Positions 24,838 through 36,110 of a stretch of DNA of 64,000 bases are shown here, one piece after another. Under the pieces are notes generated by a model. It worked only from the letters and a program-made list of their open reading frames with translations. It was not told where the DNA came from and did no database searches. The position numbers and the translations under genes were made by a program. The stretch comes from Tetracladium setigerum (lineage: Eukaryota; Ascomycota; Leotiomycetes; Helotiales): contig PZJY01000002.1 in the NCBI GenBank assembly GCA_031472005.1, positions 1,116,001 through 1,180,000 of the forward strand. The letters are read 5' to 3'. The stretch's first letter is position 1, and each line of letters opens with the position of its first letter.

Positions 24838-26200
24838 TTATGCCGTTTCTTCAAGCACCCATGCCCTTACAACGCCATCATCACCCGTAGAAACAATAAT
24901 CTCCTCCCCTTCATGCCTTTTCCCAGAATCAAATCTCGTACACCAGGTTACATGATTGATCTCATATGGCCCATGGCCTCCCTCTAATACAGCAATGACT
25001 TCCCACGCTCTCTCAATAGCACCGCCGACACTTGATCTCCCTTGACTACTTCCTCATATACTACTATCTTGCCATCTCCCCCAGTCGAGACCACGCGTCC
25101 GGATTTCTTGCTCCAACTTATGGAATAAATGGGCAAAGTATGTGCGGCGGGAAGGGTGCTGCTAACTTCCCACGTCTCATTTGATGGGGGTGGGCGCATG
25201 GTAGATGGGATACCGGAGTTGATGTAAGAAGGTCGATTCGGCTGTGGGGGGTGGGAAGTTTACTCCAAACCCTAATACTATTGTCCGCAGAAGCAGACAT
25301 GAGTCTGGGTATACGAGGACTGTAGTCTCTCTCACCACCACTCGCCTCATTTTCCTGGCCATTGCTATCTGCAGGGATTTTATTTTGGCTGACTTCAGGC
25401 TCCCATTCTAAACTCCATACAGTACCAGAATGGCCCTCTAGAACGGCAACACAACTCCACTCACCCTCGTCATCACCCTTCCAGAATCGTATGGTGTCAT
25501 CGTAGCTCGCACTCGCGAGAACTTCTCCATTTCCGTCGTCAGGCCGCCAACACACGCATTTCACATCCGCGGTGTGTTCCTGCAGCACGGCAATCGTCTC
25601 GAACTCGTCTTCGCCCTCGTCACCAATCTCCTCCCAGATCCAGATACTTTTATCGCGTGAGCAACTAGCGAGCCATTGTCCCGAGGGCGAGTACGACACA
25701 TTCTTGACTTCGGAATCATGGCCCTCGAGGACAATAGAGTATTCCCAGTCTTCAGCTGAAGCGGAATCGGAATCGTCATCTTCGTCGTTATGTCGGCGTA
25801 ATTGAGGAAGAGACTTTGTGGCGCCGGAGCTGGTGATTTCTACTTCGGCTTCCCTTTCCTCCCCTTCAACGTCTTCCCCGTTTGGGGCATGTTCTCGCCG
25901 CCGCCAGATGCCCATTGTAGCGTCGAAACTGCCGGTGGCTAGACATAGAGTTCCACTCTCTTTTTTCCCAATGGTGGGTTTCCATGCGACTGATCGAACC
26001 GATCGCGAGTGTCCACCCTCGAGCGTAGAATGGAGCGTAAAATTCTTGAGAGAGTAAACACGAACTGTCTTATCCGACGTAGCTGTTGCGATGAGGGGAA
26101 GGCCATTCGGATTGGGGATTGAAACCCAAGCACGCGAAGCCGCGATTGGCTTAAACTCTGCCAAAGGGAGTATTTTTTGAGGATTGTTGGATGTGGCCAT
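24838..26200 (-). CDS. CIA1: Cytosolic iron-sulfur assembly WD40 protein CIA1/CIAO1, with two frameshifts
   Basis: CIA1 is the WD40 scaffold of the cytosolic Fe-S targeting complex that passes clusters to apo-proteins in cytosol and nucleus; it is essential in yeast. The frame starts MATSNNPQKILPLAEF and shows successive WD40 blades with GHSRSVRSVAW, SFDATMGIWRR, GHDSEVKNVSYSPSGQWLASCSRDKSIWIWE, HTADVKCVCWRPDD and SADNSIRVWSK. It then breaks twice. The first break is at a run of six G (plus strand, 25246-25251), where a seventh would keep the frame into NRPSYINSGIPSTM and AAHTLPIYSISWSKKSGRVV. The second is near 25022-25026, after GDQVS, before ERAWEVIAVLEGGHGPYEINHVTWC. With both bases restored the protein is 454 residues, ending RAWVLEETA. 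No introns are needed. It converges with the preceding gene. Confidence 0.88.
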
Positions 26201-26958
26201 AGTGAGGGAATCTAGATTGTGACGCGGTGGACGGGGGTGCGATACAATATAATAAGATTTGACGGATCGTGGGGTTGTCGATATCGTTGTAATTTTTTGT
26301 TTAGAGGGGTCAAGCCGATAAGAAATGATGTCAGTGCACGGACCAGGCGGCTGTCAAGGCTTAACCCGAATGGGTGAGAACGCTGAAGCGAGATTTTGTT
26401 TACAACTACCATCAAGGCGCCATTGAGCCTCAATCAACATTTACACTTTTCGACACCACCACACTGCCTCACGACTACCGCACAACTTTCTGCTTTTAGT
26501 TCTTGCGTGTTTGCTGCTGCTTTCGCTGTCTTGTCTTCTTTCAGCTGACTGAGAAATCTTCTTTATGCCGATACCATCCGTAAGGGTGGGTGGCTTGGGT
26601 AACCAAAGTATGTGACGATACTCGACAACATGGGCAGCCATAAGTTTTTTTTTGAAGAAGTCCACTGAATTTGAGTGCTCAATGGCTAGAAGGGATTTCT
26701 TAATGAGTGTTAGCATCCCATGAAGCATTGATGTTTGTTTTTGCGTATATATTGCTTTCTGTCTCGTCCCGCACGGTCTATTCTTCAACCTACCACAGTT
26801 CACTCGATCTGGATTGAATCCAATCGTGCACTCAACCTTTAGAACTCAACACAATATCCTTTTTGATTTACTTCGATCCGTTTCCTACATTACCTCTGTC
26901 TCATGACTCCGAATCCGTCCTCATCCGCCTCTCCTGTCTTACCTCCACACAACCAACC
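26201..26958. promoter_or_regulatory. Shared promoter between divergent CIA1 and 302-residue gene
   Basis: This is about 760 bp between divergent start codons. It should contain the promoters of both genes. A 120-codon open frame at 26441-26803 on the minus strand has no family resemblance and looks like chance. No clear TATA box or repeat decides the start sites. Confidence 0.4.
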
Positions 26959-27867
26959 ATGAGTTCTCATTTTGTCACCGAGCCTCTGTTGCTACGAGAC
27001 GAGTCTTCAGGTCTTCTGATTCGCAAAACTTCTCCCGCTACTACCAATGACAAACTTTCAATTGCCCTGGTTGGCAGGTCTGTTTCTGGGGCACAGGCTT
27101 TCCAAGGTCTCGGCTCACTGTCCCATCCGCTCAGGTTAACGGAGCCCCATCCAGACGACGATATGGAGACAGATTCCGAGCTCGAAAACGCAGAGATGTA
27201 TTCCCGAGTGGAGGAAGCTGTGGGCGATACTCAGGAAGATGAGCTGGCGGCTTCCACTGCAGCTACGGCAACAGTAGTAGCCACCGCACAGTTCAAGAAC
27301 TCGATTCCATCTCCTCTCACATCGAACATTATAACTTCATCAAGAGTGAACTGGGAGACAGCTCTCGCATCTCAGCCGAGAAGTACCGAGTGGTCGGAAG
27401 CAATGTTCTCGAGCGCCAGGGCAGATGACCCATTCCTATGCCCGGACCTCCCATCTCGCCCAACAATCATCGACGAGAGTATCGTAGGGGTCTCGAGCAC
27501 TGTTCCCTCGGATATTGTTTTGTCTCCAACCAAGACCAGCGCCAACGAAGGAGGTGTCTTCGCCAATCTGGAGAGTACTCTCGGGACTGTACGACGAACA
27601 GTGGCATTTCCTGGCAAAATGGGAGGAGACGAGAGCGATGGAAGTGGACGGCCTAGGAATAGCAGCGCCCCAGAACCAAAAAGACCCTTTTCCAGTCTTT
27701 TTCGGCGATGGTCTATTCCAAGAATTTTGCATAGCAGTCGGAGGAGACGATCTGATGCGATGTGGCAAAAAGCTGCAGAACTGCAGTATGGAAGCACATG
27801 GACAGGTGTTGAAGTTTCCACTCCCTCGGGAGTGCGTGCGCTTACTCGGAACGCTGTTACACACTGA
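26959..27867 (+). CDS. Uncharacterised protein (302 residues)
   Basis: I do not recognise a family. The start MSSHFVTEPLLLRDESSGLLIRK follows the CA-rich leader ACACAACCAACC, typical for this genome; the same frame is open upstream to an ATG at 26863 that would add 32 residues. The protein is intact and intronless. It is rich in Ser and Thr, with an acidic segment (DDDMETDSELENAEMYSRVEEAVGD) around residues 65-90. A basic, hydrophobic C-terminal part follows (FSSLFRRWSIPRILHSSRRRRSD) near residues 245-270, which could bind nucleic acid, membrane or act as a nuclear signal. No transmembrane segment is evident. It converges on the small gene downstream. Confidence 0.6.
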   Translation: MSSHFVTEPLLLRDESSGLLIRKTSPATTNDKLSIALVGRSVSGAQAFQGLGSLSHPLRLTEPHPDDDMETDSELENAEMYSRVEEAVGDTQEDELAASTAATATVVATAQFKNSIPSPLTSNIITSSRVNWETALASQPRSTEWSEAMFSSARADDPFLCPDLPSRPTIIDESIVGVSSTVPSDIVLSPTKTSANEGGVFANLESTLGTVRRTVAFPGKMGGDESDGSGRPRNSSAPEPKRPFSSLFRRWSIPRILHSSRRRRSDAMWQKAAELQYGSTWTGVEVSTPSGVRALTRNAVTH

Positions 27868-28203
27868 ATACGTTGGTTGCAATGGTGTTTCAAGAGCTCT
27901 ACATTCTTTGATGAGAATTTGGGTTGCGATGCTTGACTTATGACTTGTGCCATGCCGGCGTTGCTGTAACCAGCTTGAATGGAATCGGTATTTGGTTTTC
28001 TTAAAGTTAACTGAAGTAATAAATGTGATGATAACTCATATATAAACCTCTTTTTCCAAAAAAAAAAAAATTCTAAGGAGTCATAAGTCGAAAAGTCGAA
28101 AAATCGAAAAACCAAAAAATGTAAAAGTATGCAAATGTAAAAGTGCAAAAATGCAAAAATGTGGGATTGAGACATATGTTCATAAAGACATACTATGTAT
28201 TAA

Positions 28204-28979
28204 CTACACTACATTCCAATTGACTAAATCTGTAAACAGCAATTGTCTAGCTTTGCTAGGACCCAAATGCATTCGTAAAATTGGAGTCCATAACCTAAAC
28301 ACCGCGCCCTTTCGTGGCATTCCTATTCGCTGGAGTTGCGTCACTAGCTCTTGGGCAGCCGGTTCCAGGTTATCGTCAAATATTCCGCTGAAGGGACTCA
28401 AGTTCGGTTTGAACTCGGTAGGATTGTTGACATTGCCCCCAGAAGCAGTGTTGTTGTATCCCCCTGCATCTTCACCTGGTGATTGCGGCACAAATCTTCC
28501 AGTAACTTTCGGAGTATCTTTTCGAGACACAAGAGGATTCCAGTCTTAGTCCGTGGACTGAATTGACGCCAATGTTCAGGATTGCCCAGTTTGATACCAT
28601 GTAGCCAGGCACCAACTTCCCGAACTAGCTGAAACGAAGCGAGCTCATTTCCAAAGAATCTTTGGCTTATCCACTGGTAGATTATGATCATATAATTGCT
28701 CTCGGCTTGAGTGTAATCCCAAATAATTTGTGGGGGTTTTTGATAGGGGGTTTGTTCCAGGTAGACGAACAGCGGAGAAATGTTCTTTTGCAGTAAATTT
28801 CCTGAAATTTTATCCAGATCAGGAACCTCCCATTTCTCTAGGTCGGGTACGGCGACCATATCTGTGGGGTTTTAGCGGACAAAATGCTGTCGGAGTTGTC
28901 ATATATACTTACAAGGCTTAGAGGGCTCCTCGACTCCTGCGATTTGAGTCTCGGTTACATATGTGACGATGGATTCCAT
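28204..28979 (-). CDS. Small uncharacterised protein, probable diverged copy of the MHYT-protein C terminus
   Basis: Three exons, 28979-28913, 28861-28476 and 28413-28204, are joined by introns of 51 bp (GTAAGT...CACAG) and 62 bp (GTGAAG...CCGAG). They give 220 residues in frame, starting MESIVTYVTETQIAG. The second intron is my choice; a single missing base near 28527 would bridge the frames too. Its segment LEKWEVPDLDKISG resembles LEEWQVSYLDKYSG in the neighbouring MHYT protein. The C-terminal GMPRKGAV resembles GLDRAGAV there, and the 3' flanks of the two genes are alike. It lacks the membrane domain entirely. It may be a degenerating tandem duplicate or a small functional derivative. No function can be assigned. 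Confidence 0.5.
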
Positions 28980-29679
28980 ATTGTCTATAAAACACCAAAG
29001 ATAGGCAGCGGTTGCTAAAGTTGCAGAACAAAATGCTGGAAAGAAATCAAAGGTCGTTGATAGACTGTGCGGCAAGCTTTGAACGCGATTACTGATGTGA
29101 AACAGAGAAGTAGAGAAAATGTGGGAGACAGCGGGATATTTCAACAAGTGGGTGGGAAAGGGAAAGCTATCAGCATGGCAGGCCAAATCCAAACCACGCC
29201 CTAATTTCAGGCATATTTGTTTAGAAAGTATGTAAGCTGTTCTACATCTGGAAATCGAAACACCACGACTAAAATCGCCGGAGCAAGGGAGCTTCCAGTT
29301 AGCCTACATAGCGTAGACTCTATATCATAGACTACTGTATTGACCAGCTAGCGACTGAACGTGGTCAAGACTATATTCGGTATAGCTCGGAGCTTGAAGC
29401 TAAATTCTGAACTATAATTGCATGGCAGTAGGGTTCTCGATCTTGGGACCCAAATGTTTAACAAAGGATGCGTGTAAAATTCGAAGCATTTGGTTATAGG
29501 TGTGAAACAAAGTTGCGGAGACAAATGAGAGAAAATGCAATCAACTAACGTAAGATATAATAAGGAGAGAAAGTCCAAAAGATAAGAAATGAAAATGCAA
29601 AATGGCAAAAATGCGGGTTTGAGACACGTATTCCCAAGAGTACGCCATAGTAATAACTCAACTTTCATTTCAATCTCAA
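28980..29679. other. Spacer between duplicated genes
   Basis: This 700 bp separates the small gene's start from the stop of the MHYT-domain gene on the same strand. Its right end, about 29590-29679, resembles 28141-28204, the region downstream of the small gene, over roughly 75 bp. No other gene is seen. Confidence 0.45.
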
Positions 29680-32001
29680 CTACCGTGTGGCAATAACAAT
29701 AGAAAACAACTCGTCCACAAACGTCCGTCTGTCATCATTTTCCCTCGCAACTTTGACAGCGCCTGCTCTATCCAAACCCCTCTCCGGTGTTTTCACCCCG
29801 CGAAACGTAGCCGGAATATCATCTAATCCCAGGACCGGACCAAACTCTCGGTAAGTTCTTCTTGCAAAAGCAGCATGATCTGGAGAATTCGCGTAAACGA
29901 ATTGCTGCATCTTGAAGAAGTTGACAGGAACAAAGTCTAACTTTTTTCCAGGTGCCCGACTCTGAAGTGGCACGATGATTTGAAAACGAGGAGGATTGCT
30001 TGGCTGGGCGGAGAATTCGGCGTGGGTCCGCGACATGGAGCCTCAATTGGTTGTGAGATGAAAGTTGCGTCGTTGAAGAAAATGTCGTCGATTTCTTCTT
30101 TGAGTGATTCGATTGTTATGAAGAGTTGTTTAGCGAAAGTACGTTCTTGTTCTGATGGGTTGCTAGGCATAGATGCCTTCCTGAGAAATTTCATGGTGGC
30201 CACAACAGTCATACCACTGTATTTATCCAGATATGATACTTGCCACTCTTCGAGTTCGCTGATTGGCATCTGCATGGTAGGTAATAGGTTTGTGGCATCC
30301 TTTCGCGAGAGAATTTCGAAACCACCTCGTCCTGGTTTGAGCGAAGCGCGGATTGTGAAGCACGCTACATGAACGCCTGGATCGAGAGAATGGTCTGTAG
30401 TAATATAGTCACGTATCATCTTAAGTCGTTCAGCCATAACCTTTTCGCCAGACTGTACGCTGCTTGCCAAGTTCTTGATGACATTTTCCGGAGGGGCAAA
30501 GCGGTAGCCAGCACACTGAAGATCATACGCCTCCCTGAGGTTGACACTCTTCGCAAGAAATAGCAATTGCCCGGACCCTGAGTTTTGATGCAAAAGAGTC
30601 TGTGCTTCTCGTTCAATATCTATCAATTTCTTTTTCTTTGTCGTGTCTTTGGGCGCCGTTCCTGTGCTCAGTATATCGTCATACAAAATTCCCATCTTCT
30701 CCAATGGTACGTGAAAGTTATCAGCCAGTTCGGAGGCTGCTGTACAGAAAAGATCCCGGAATACGATCGAGTAGTCTTCGATGGGCGTACCTTGGTCACT
30801 CATCATGCTGGCATCATTAGGTCCAAGTAGGGTTCTGACACCAGTTTTGTAAAGATGTGCTCGCATTGCTGGCAATAACCCGGTAACACCACTCCAATTG
30901 AAAGATGTTCGAAAGCTCCAGACAAAAAGAGGGTGCGAGATGCAGAAGACATCATCAAGTGACTGAATAAATTAGTCCTCACTCCGAAGTGAAACATTTA
31001 GAGCACAAACCCGTTCGATATAAGTATCGGTAATCTTTCGGTTTGGAAGAAATCCTTCTGGAGTGACCAGGATTCTTCCGTCACCATCGAATACAGCAGC
31101 TGCGAGAGCAATTTGCTGAGATCTCTTTCTTGAGAGTGCGATATGCCGTTGACCAAGTAGTGCGATAGTAAGAAGAATAACACAACCAGACACTGACTGC
31201 GACTGTAAGCGTACGAGTTTTGGGAACTGTTACTGTGGCAAACTTACTAGAACGATCACCCCGATGCAAGTATTGTTTTGTGAGAAACCACTGTTTTCGG
31301 ATGGGGAAGAATCCTTTGGATGAAACTGAGTGCCAACAGAGGCGACCCAATATGTCCCAGAGACAGCTGTGGTGAGAGTCAAAGCACACACAACTCTCGA
31401 CCACCAACGTATATCCAAGAAGATCGAAAGTAAGAAAATATCCCCATCGAAGCAATGCTCGCAACAATCGCTATGGTAACCGCCCCAATGACATGTGTAA
31501 CGGTATACGTGCAGATGTAATTTGATATCCCTGCCTGGCCAACGAAATGCATCGAATCCACTCCTAGCCCTGTGAGTATTCCTCCAAGTATAATTCGAGG
31601 GAAGTCCAACTTCTCATCTGAGGTCCCCACGACGGCAAACGCATAGAAGAGAACCAGAACGGAAACAAAGAAGGAGAGTGTTGTGTATCCGGGATTGTAG
31701 ACAAGCTGCCACTCATCCCCTCCATTTCCGATTACTGTTGCACGATTCCCGATGAAGTGTTGACCCCATATGGTGATTCCACCCATGATAAGTGAAGACG
31801 CTGCCAGGATAAACCTGGCATACTATTAGAACGAAGCAAGCGACAGAGTTAAGACTCATACCAGTTGTAAAAGCCTCTTGATGCTGTCCTTCGACATAAA
31901 AGCTCGATGGTCGTCCATGCGCCAATGCAACCCACCAGATAAGACGCAAAGATCAACGCCGGAGCGAAGTGCCTAGAAACGATATTGGAGTCGGAGTCCA
32001 T
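29680..32001 (-). CDS. MHYT-domain integral membrane signalling protein, with two frameshifts
   Basis: MHYT domains are bundles of membrane helices with Met/His motifs thought to sense O2, CO or NO through metal; fungal members are not characterised to my knowledge. The start is MDSDSNIVSRHFAPALIFASYL at 32001. Introns are 31815-31861, 31203-31247 and 30963-31010, all GT-AG. The motif region includes GLGVDSMHFVGQAGI, TYTVTHVIGAV and DIRWWSRVVCALTL. Soluble C-terminal sequence follows, with FDGDGRILVTPEGFLP and a long helical part ending DELFSIVIATR. The frame breaks twice by one base: near 31417-31425 (after IFSYFRSS, before LDIRWW) and near 30037-30042 (after FISQPIEAP, before MSRTHAEF). With both restored the exons total exactly 728 codons. 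The family call is good; the ligand and output are unknown. Confidence 0.8.
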
Positions 32002-32652
32002 AATCGTAATAAAGATATAAGACTAACATGTAGGTCTGTAAGGGTCTGTAGGATGCTTGGCAGGTTTCTGGTGATTCTGCCAGCAGATAGGATATGGAAG
32101 AACTTCATTTTCAAGTTCCAAGAAATCATTGCTGGGAGCAACCGGCATGTGGAATCTGTTTCTTGCACCTTCCTATTCCACCATTATCATTTAGAAATTC
32201 TTTCTTAAACCATCAGATCAACCAACGCGTCAAAAATAGACAAAGTCGCACAGAGCGTCATAGGTTTCCACCTTACTGTAATTGACTGCGTACCGGAAGA
32301 AACCTCGCCCAGGAGAAATACCATGGCTATCTCGCATAAAAGGAAGAAGAAAAAAACAAGTGCATATTCAAAAGTTGAGGTACTCGCAAGGAGAGTATTA
32401 TAAGACCTGATGCCCTATAATCAATTGATTGATATCGATCTAAAACAATAGGTGAAATGTGATGTCTCTCTGCAACAAGCGTTCTTCAACTATATACCGC
32501 TCCGTCTCGCTACCAATTTGAAATGATGGAGCAGAGCTCTCATCTCGTCTGCATTATTGGGGGAATAAGTCCAAAAGAAAGTGTAATGCTCGCAGAACGC
32601 CCAACTCCATGAAATGTTTACTATACACCACCATCTTAATTGCTCTGAAACA

Positions 32653-33520
32653 CTATCCCAAGGTCGCTGCAAGGACAACCACTGTGAAAATAACTGCTAA
32701 GATCAAAAGCAAACAGCAGGCCTTAGATCTTGCATTCTTCTGATAACGTGCGGCACTCCTTAGTTCGAGATCTGCTCCTCGGGTATCGGTTCGGGTATTT
32801 TCAACATTATCGGAGATGATGTCAAGTTGCTGCCCCTGTTCGCTGACAATATGGGCCACATCTCGGAATAACTCATTCAATTCCGTGACACCCTGCTCGA
32901 TATTCCTGATCTCGGTCTCCCGCTCTACAATTAACGAATCTTGAAAGTCAACCTCATCTTGGGATGCCAAGCGTAGTTGCTCTTGCGACTGCTGTTGCCC
33001 GAACCGACCACTGCCTTCTGCACCAGGCGATGTAGCTTGGTCCTCTAAAGCGGTTCGAGCAGCACTGGCAGATGTGCGTTGCTTTTCTAGTGCTTGTCTC
33101 TGGACGCCTTGGAACTCGGATAGATTGTTTTGAAATTCGCGCGCGAGCTTTTGTTGGGTGTATTTTTGCGATGGCTACATTACTAGTTAGCTCACAAGCA
33201 GTAGACCAATATCAATTTACTTACGCTGACATCTTCCATGATTGTATCCTCTTTACCCCCTCGCCAACATCCTTGAAAGCATCTTTCGATTCTTCGAGAA
33301 GATCGTGAACTCGCTCACGTACCCGTTCCGTATCTCTCTTCGTGCCTAGCAAAGCGATCTCGTTCGATAGTCGTGAGATGTTTCCCGTAAGAGAGAAGAG
33401 CTTGGTCATCAGCTCTTGCGATAACTTTTGGAATTCTGGATCGTCTGAGTATTGCGGATCATCCTGCCTGCGCATCGTCGTCGGCTGGGACTCCATCGAT
33501 GATAGCTGATCGAAAGACAT
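32653..33520 (-). CDS. Qa-SNARE syntaxin, Pep12/Vam3-like, with frameshift
   Basis: This is a t-SNARE of the endosomal/vacuolar syntaxin group, mediating fusion at prevacuolar compartment or vacuole. The start MSFDQLSSMESQ is at 33520; an upstream in-frame extension to 33670 looks untranslated. The N-terminal helical Habc-like region runs to about residue 95. Exon 2 contains PSQKYTQQKLAREFQ, then the SNARE motif VTELNELFRDVAHIVSEQG with the zero-layer Gln, and a C-terminal membrane anchor (CCLLLILAVIFTVVVLAATLG) after residue 250. The intron is 33175-33224 (GTAAGT...GTAG). The exons join in frame only if one G is added at TGGAAG near 33236-33240, giving WEDVSPSQKY, as in related syntaxins. 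The product is then 272 residues. Whether it is Pep12 or Vam3 cannot be settled here. Confidence 0.85.
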
Positions 33521-33888
33521 GATTGAAGCTATGGATGGAGGAAATGGGAGAACTGCGGTGAATATGTTCCTTTTGTAGTTGTGGTGAAGGTTGCCTGCTT
33601 TCAAAGGTGCTCGTGATGACGATGGAGGAGGGAGTTGACGTACTGCACTAGCGCCGAAATGGCTTGGCATACACGTCCAAGCTCTTTATTTTGGACTTGG
33701 AGACGCAGCGCATGTCAACAACAGAAATCTCACAACGCATCCTGGAATCTGGCGACACGATAACCATCTTTTGACCTACCTCGACGTATGGTCTGATGCA
33801 TTCAAATTCATAAGCATATAACTTAAGCTTTTTCTTACGGTCCTTACAGTCACTTCAGCGTTTCCCTCGGGAGCCCTTCATCCCAAAC
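33521..33888. promoter_or_regulatory. Shared promoter of syntaxin and NDC1 genes
   Basis: This is 368 bp between divergent starts. It carries no recognisable TATA box; the NDC1 side has a pyrimidine-rich leader (CAGCGTTTCCCTC) just before the ATG. Confidence 0.35.
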
Positions 33889-35903
33889 ATGGCACCCGTT
33901 TTACGAGCTCGACCATACAAGGATTTTCTCACCCCTCTCTTGCACCGAAGATTTGCGAGGGCAACGGCCAGTTTAGCCCTTCTTTGTTATGCGGAGTCGC
34001 TGTGTATTGGAAAGTGGAATTCTTGTGAGCAAGCTAGTCCACATGGTGCGAAAGAACCTGTTTCTAACAAGCTGGCAGTCTTTTGGTCATGGTTTCCATT
34101 GGGCAGACCTGGCATCCGAGCCGCTCTACTGTTCATTCCTGCCTTCATGATCTTTATACTTCGAGTGGGCCAGTTACATGTTGGATTGAGGACATCATTT
34201 TCGGCATGGCAGACGTTCAGGACCTTCCCCAAATTCCAAGTCATTCATACACTTGGATGGTACCTCGTTTCGGCCCTCATATTCAGCGAGGTTTATATTT
34301 GGTCGGCTTCAGAGGATGCGGATCTCGGTAGGATCAAATTGATGCACAAGACGGAACGACCTGTTCTGAATGAAAAGCCAATTTATTTGACCAGTTTCCT
34401 GCTCATCCTCGCAGTTGTACAGGCTGGCTGCCACCTTTACTACGACTACGATCGCATCGATACGCGAGCAACTAAGAATGGGAAAGGTGCTTCCTCTACT
34501 CAAGATTCGCACATATCTGAACCTGCATATAATCGTCTACAATCAAACCTCTTGGGACTGGCGACTTCATCAGGTAAACGAGTGGGGACTGTCGCTGTTT
34601 TTGGACCCATTATCTACTCTATCCCTCTTGGGATCTATCCAAGTTCTATTCGAAATTTTGCGTGGGGATTCACGCGCTCATGGGCCAAACTGTTCTACAA
34701 TCTGCCCAAGACTTCGTCCCCTCCGAGTATTCGACCGTTTCACTTGTCTTTGTTGTCACGAACAGTCACCTCGGGTTTCATGCTGGTTATGCTGTGGGAA
34801 CTTGGAAATGCTGCATTCTCAGCCTATGTTGCGCAAGAGCCACTCAAGAATGAGAGACCTATCACTTTTGAATCTCGGGATCCCAACGGTAGTTTGTTGA
34901 CTGGTTTGAAGGGCCAAAAGATACAAACTAGAGCAAGTACCCTATCGTTCCCATTTTATTGATCACTGCTAAATTTAACAAGGCGTTTGCGTTTTGGGAG
35001 CTGGTCTACATTTCTCAACGATTCGAGGGACGACGAAAGGCTATCTATGAAGACATCGACCGAAAAGGTGGTTCTATGTGGTCACAGATTCTGGCAATTT
35101 GCCTCGAATCTATTGGAGATATAGAAAAGCGGATCGCGGAATATGAGAACCCAACCTCCGCACGCGATGCCTCTTTACTACCACCAAAAGATGATATCAA
35201 GTCATTACCTCGCTTGACTGAGCCTCTTAAGTCGGGATTGGGCGGAAGTGACGATTTGTTCAGCTCACCAAGTCGGAAAGCTACTGGATTTGAGGCCAAA
35301 CTCTTCACTCGCGGCCAAGTTTCAGCCAACAACTTGTCCCCGAGGGCGAAGCAACTTGTATCGAAAGCTGAGACGGCTCTCCTTACACAAGAACAGAGGC
35401 AAACTGTATCGTCGAGCGGATTCGTAGGTCTCCTCAGGGAACCATTTGCACAATTCCTGCACTACTCTGTTGGAAAACCTTTCAGGCAGCAGCATCGACG
35501 GAGAATGGCGGCTGTAGTTCTGGGACAACCCTTTGGGGATGTTGGAATTATCGTGGATGCGGTTGACTCGCTAACGAGATTTGCCGTTTGCAGTCTGACC
35601 GAGGACAAGTATGGCAATGTCCAAAGGGATGTCAAACTTATCATTAGGACATTCACAACTGCAGTCACAAAACTGGAGCAATTCACAAATAGTGTTGGAT
35701 TTCACTGGACAGATGTGGAGCCAAAGAGAGAGAGCCCCGAGGTGGATACGATCTTAGCTGCCCTCAAAGGAGGGCTGGAAGAGCTGGTAGCAGCCTTTGG
35801 AGATTATAGTGAGGACCTTCGATTAAGTCAGAGTGAGATGAGAATGGCGAGAGAAGCTGCTGCAGCCAGGCTACAACCTGAGATGGAAGAGAGAGGTAAA
35901 TAG
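33889..35903 (+). CDS. NDC1: Nucleoporin NDC1 (pore membrane protein)
   Basis: NDC1 is the conserved membrane nucleoporin that anchors the nuclear pore complex and, in yeasts, the spindle pole body. The start is MAPVLRARPYKDFLTPLLHRRF. The N-terminal ~310 residues hold about six hydrophobic segments, including GIRAALLFIPAFMIFILRVG, VIHTLGWYLVSALIFSEVYI and PIYLTSFLLILAVVQAGCHLY. The C-terminal half is soluble and helical, with the conserved AFAFWELVYISQRFEGRRKAIYEDIDR directly after the splice junction. The junction is a GC-AG intron, 34933-34982 (donor GCAAGT, branch CTAAA, acceptor AAG). Only the GC donor keeps the frame. Exons of 348 and 307 codons give 654 residues. The frame is intact. 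The gene converges with the AFG1-type gene 207 bp away. Confidence 0.88.
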
Positions 35904-36110
35904 ACTACTGTTATGAAATTAAGAAGTAAAATGTAAGAACACAATCAATCGCCAAAATTTGACAGGAAGAGTTTTTTTTGCGATGTTTTGAGTTGAGCAA
36001 TGTGATCAGGTCTATGGTTCTCTGTCCGTTCTTTCTGTTTAACCCCCAGGACTCTTTCCCCCAAGCACCTGCTCTCTTTCCCCATGGCATCATGCCCCAA
36101 CCGTGTCTAC

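Noticed and set aside
28414..28530. Frameshift in the small gene next to MHYT
   Set aside because: A 62 bp GT-AG intron (28414-28475) joins the frames and keeps a plausible helix; a frameshift is possible but not needed.
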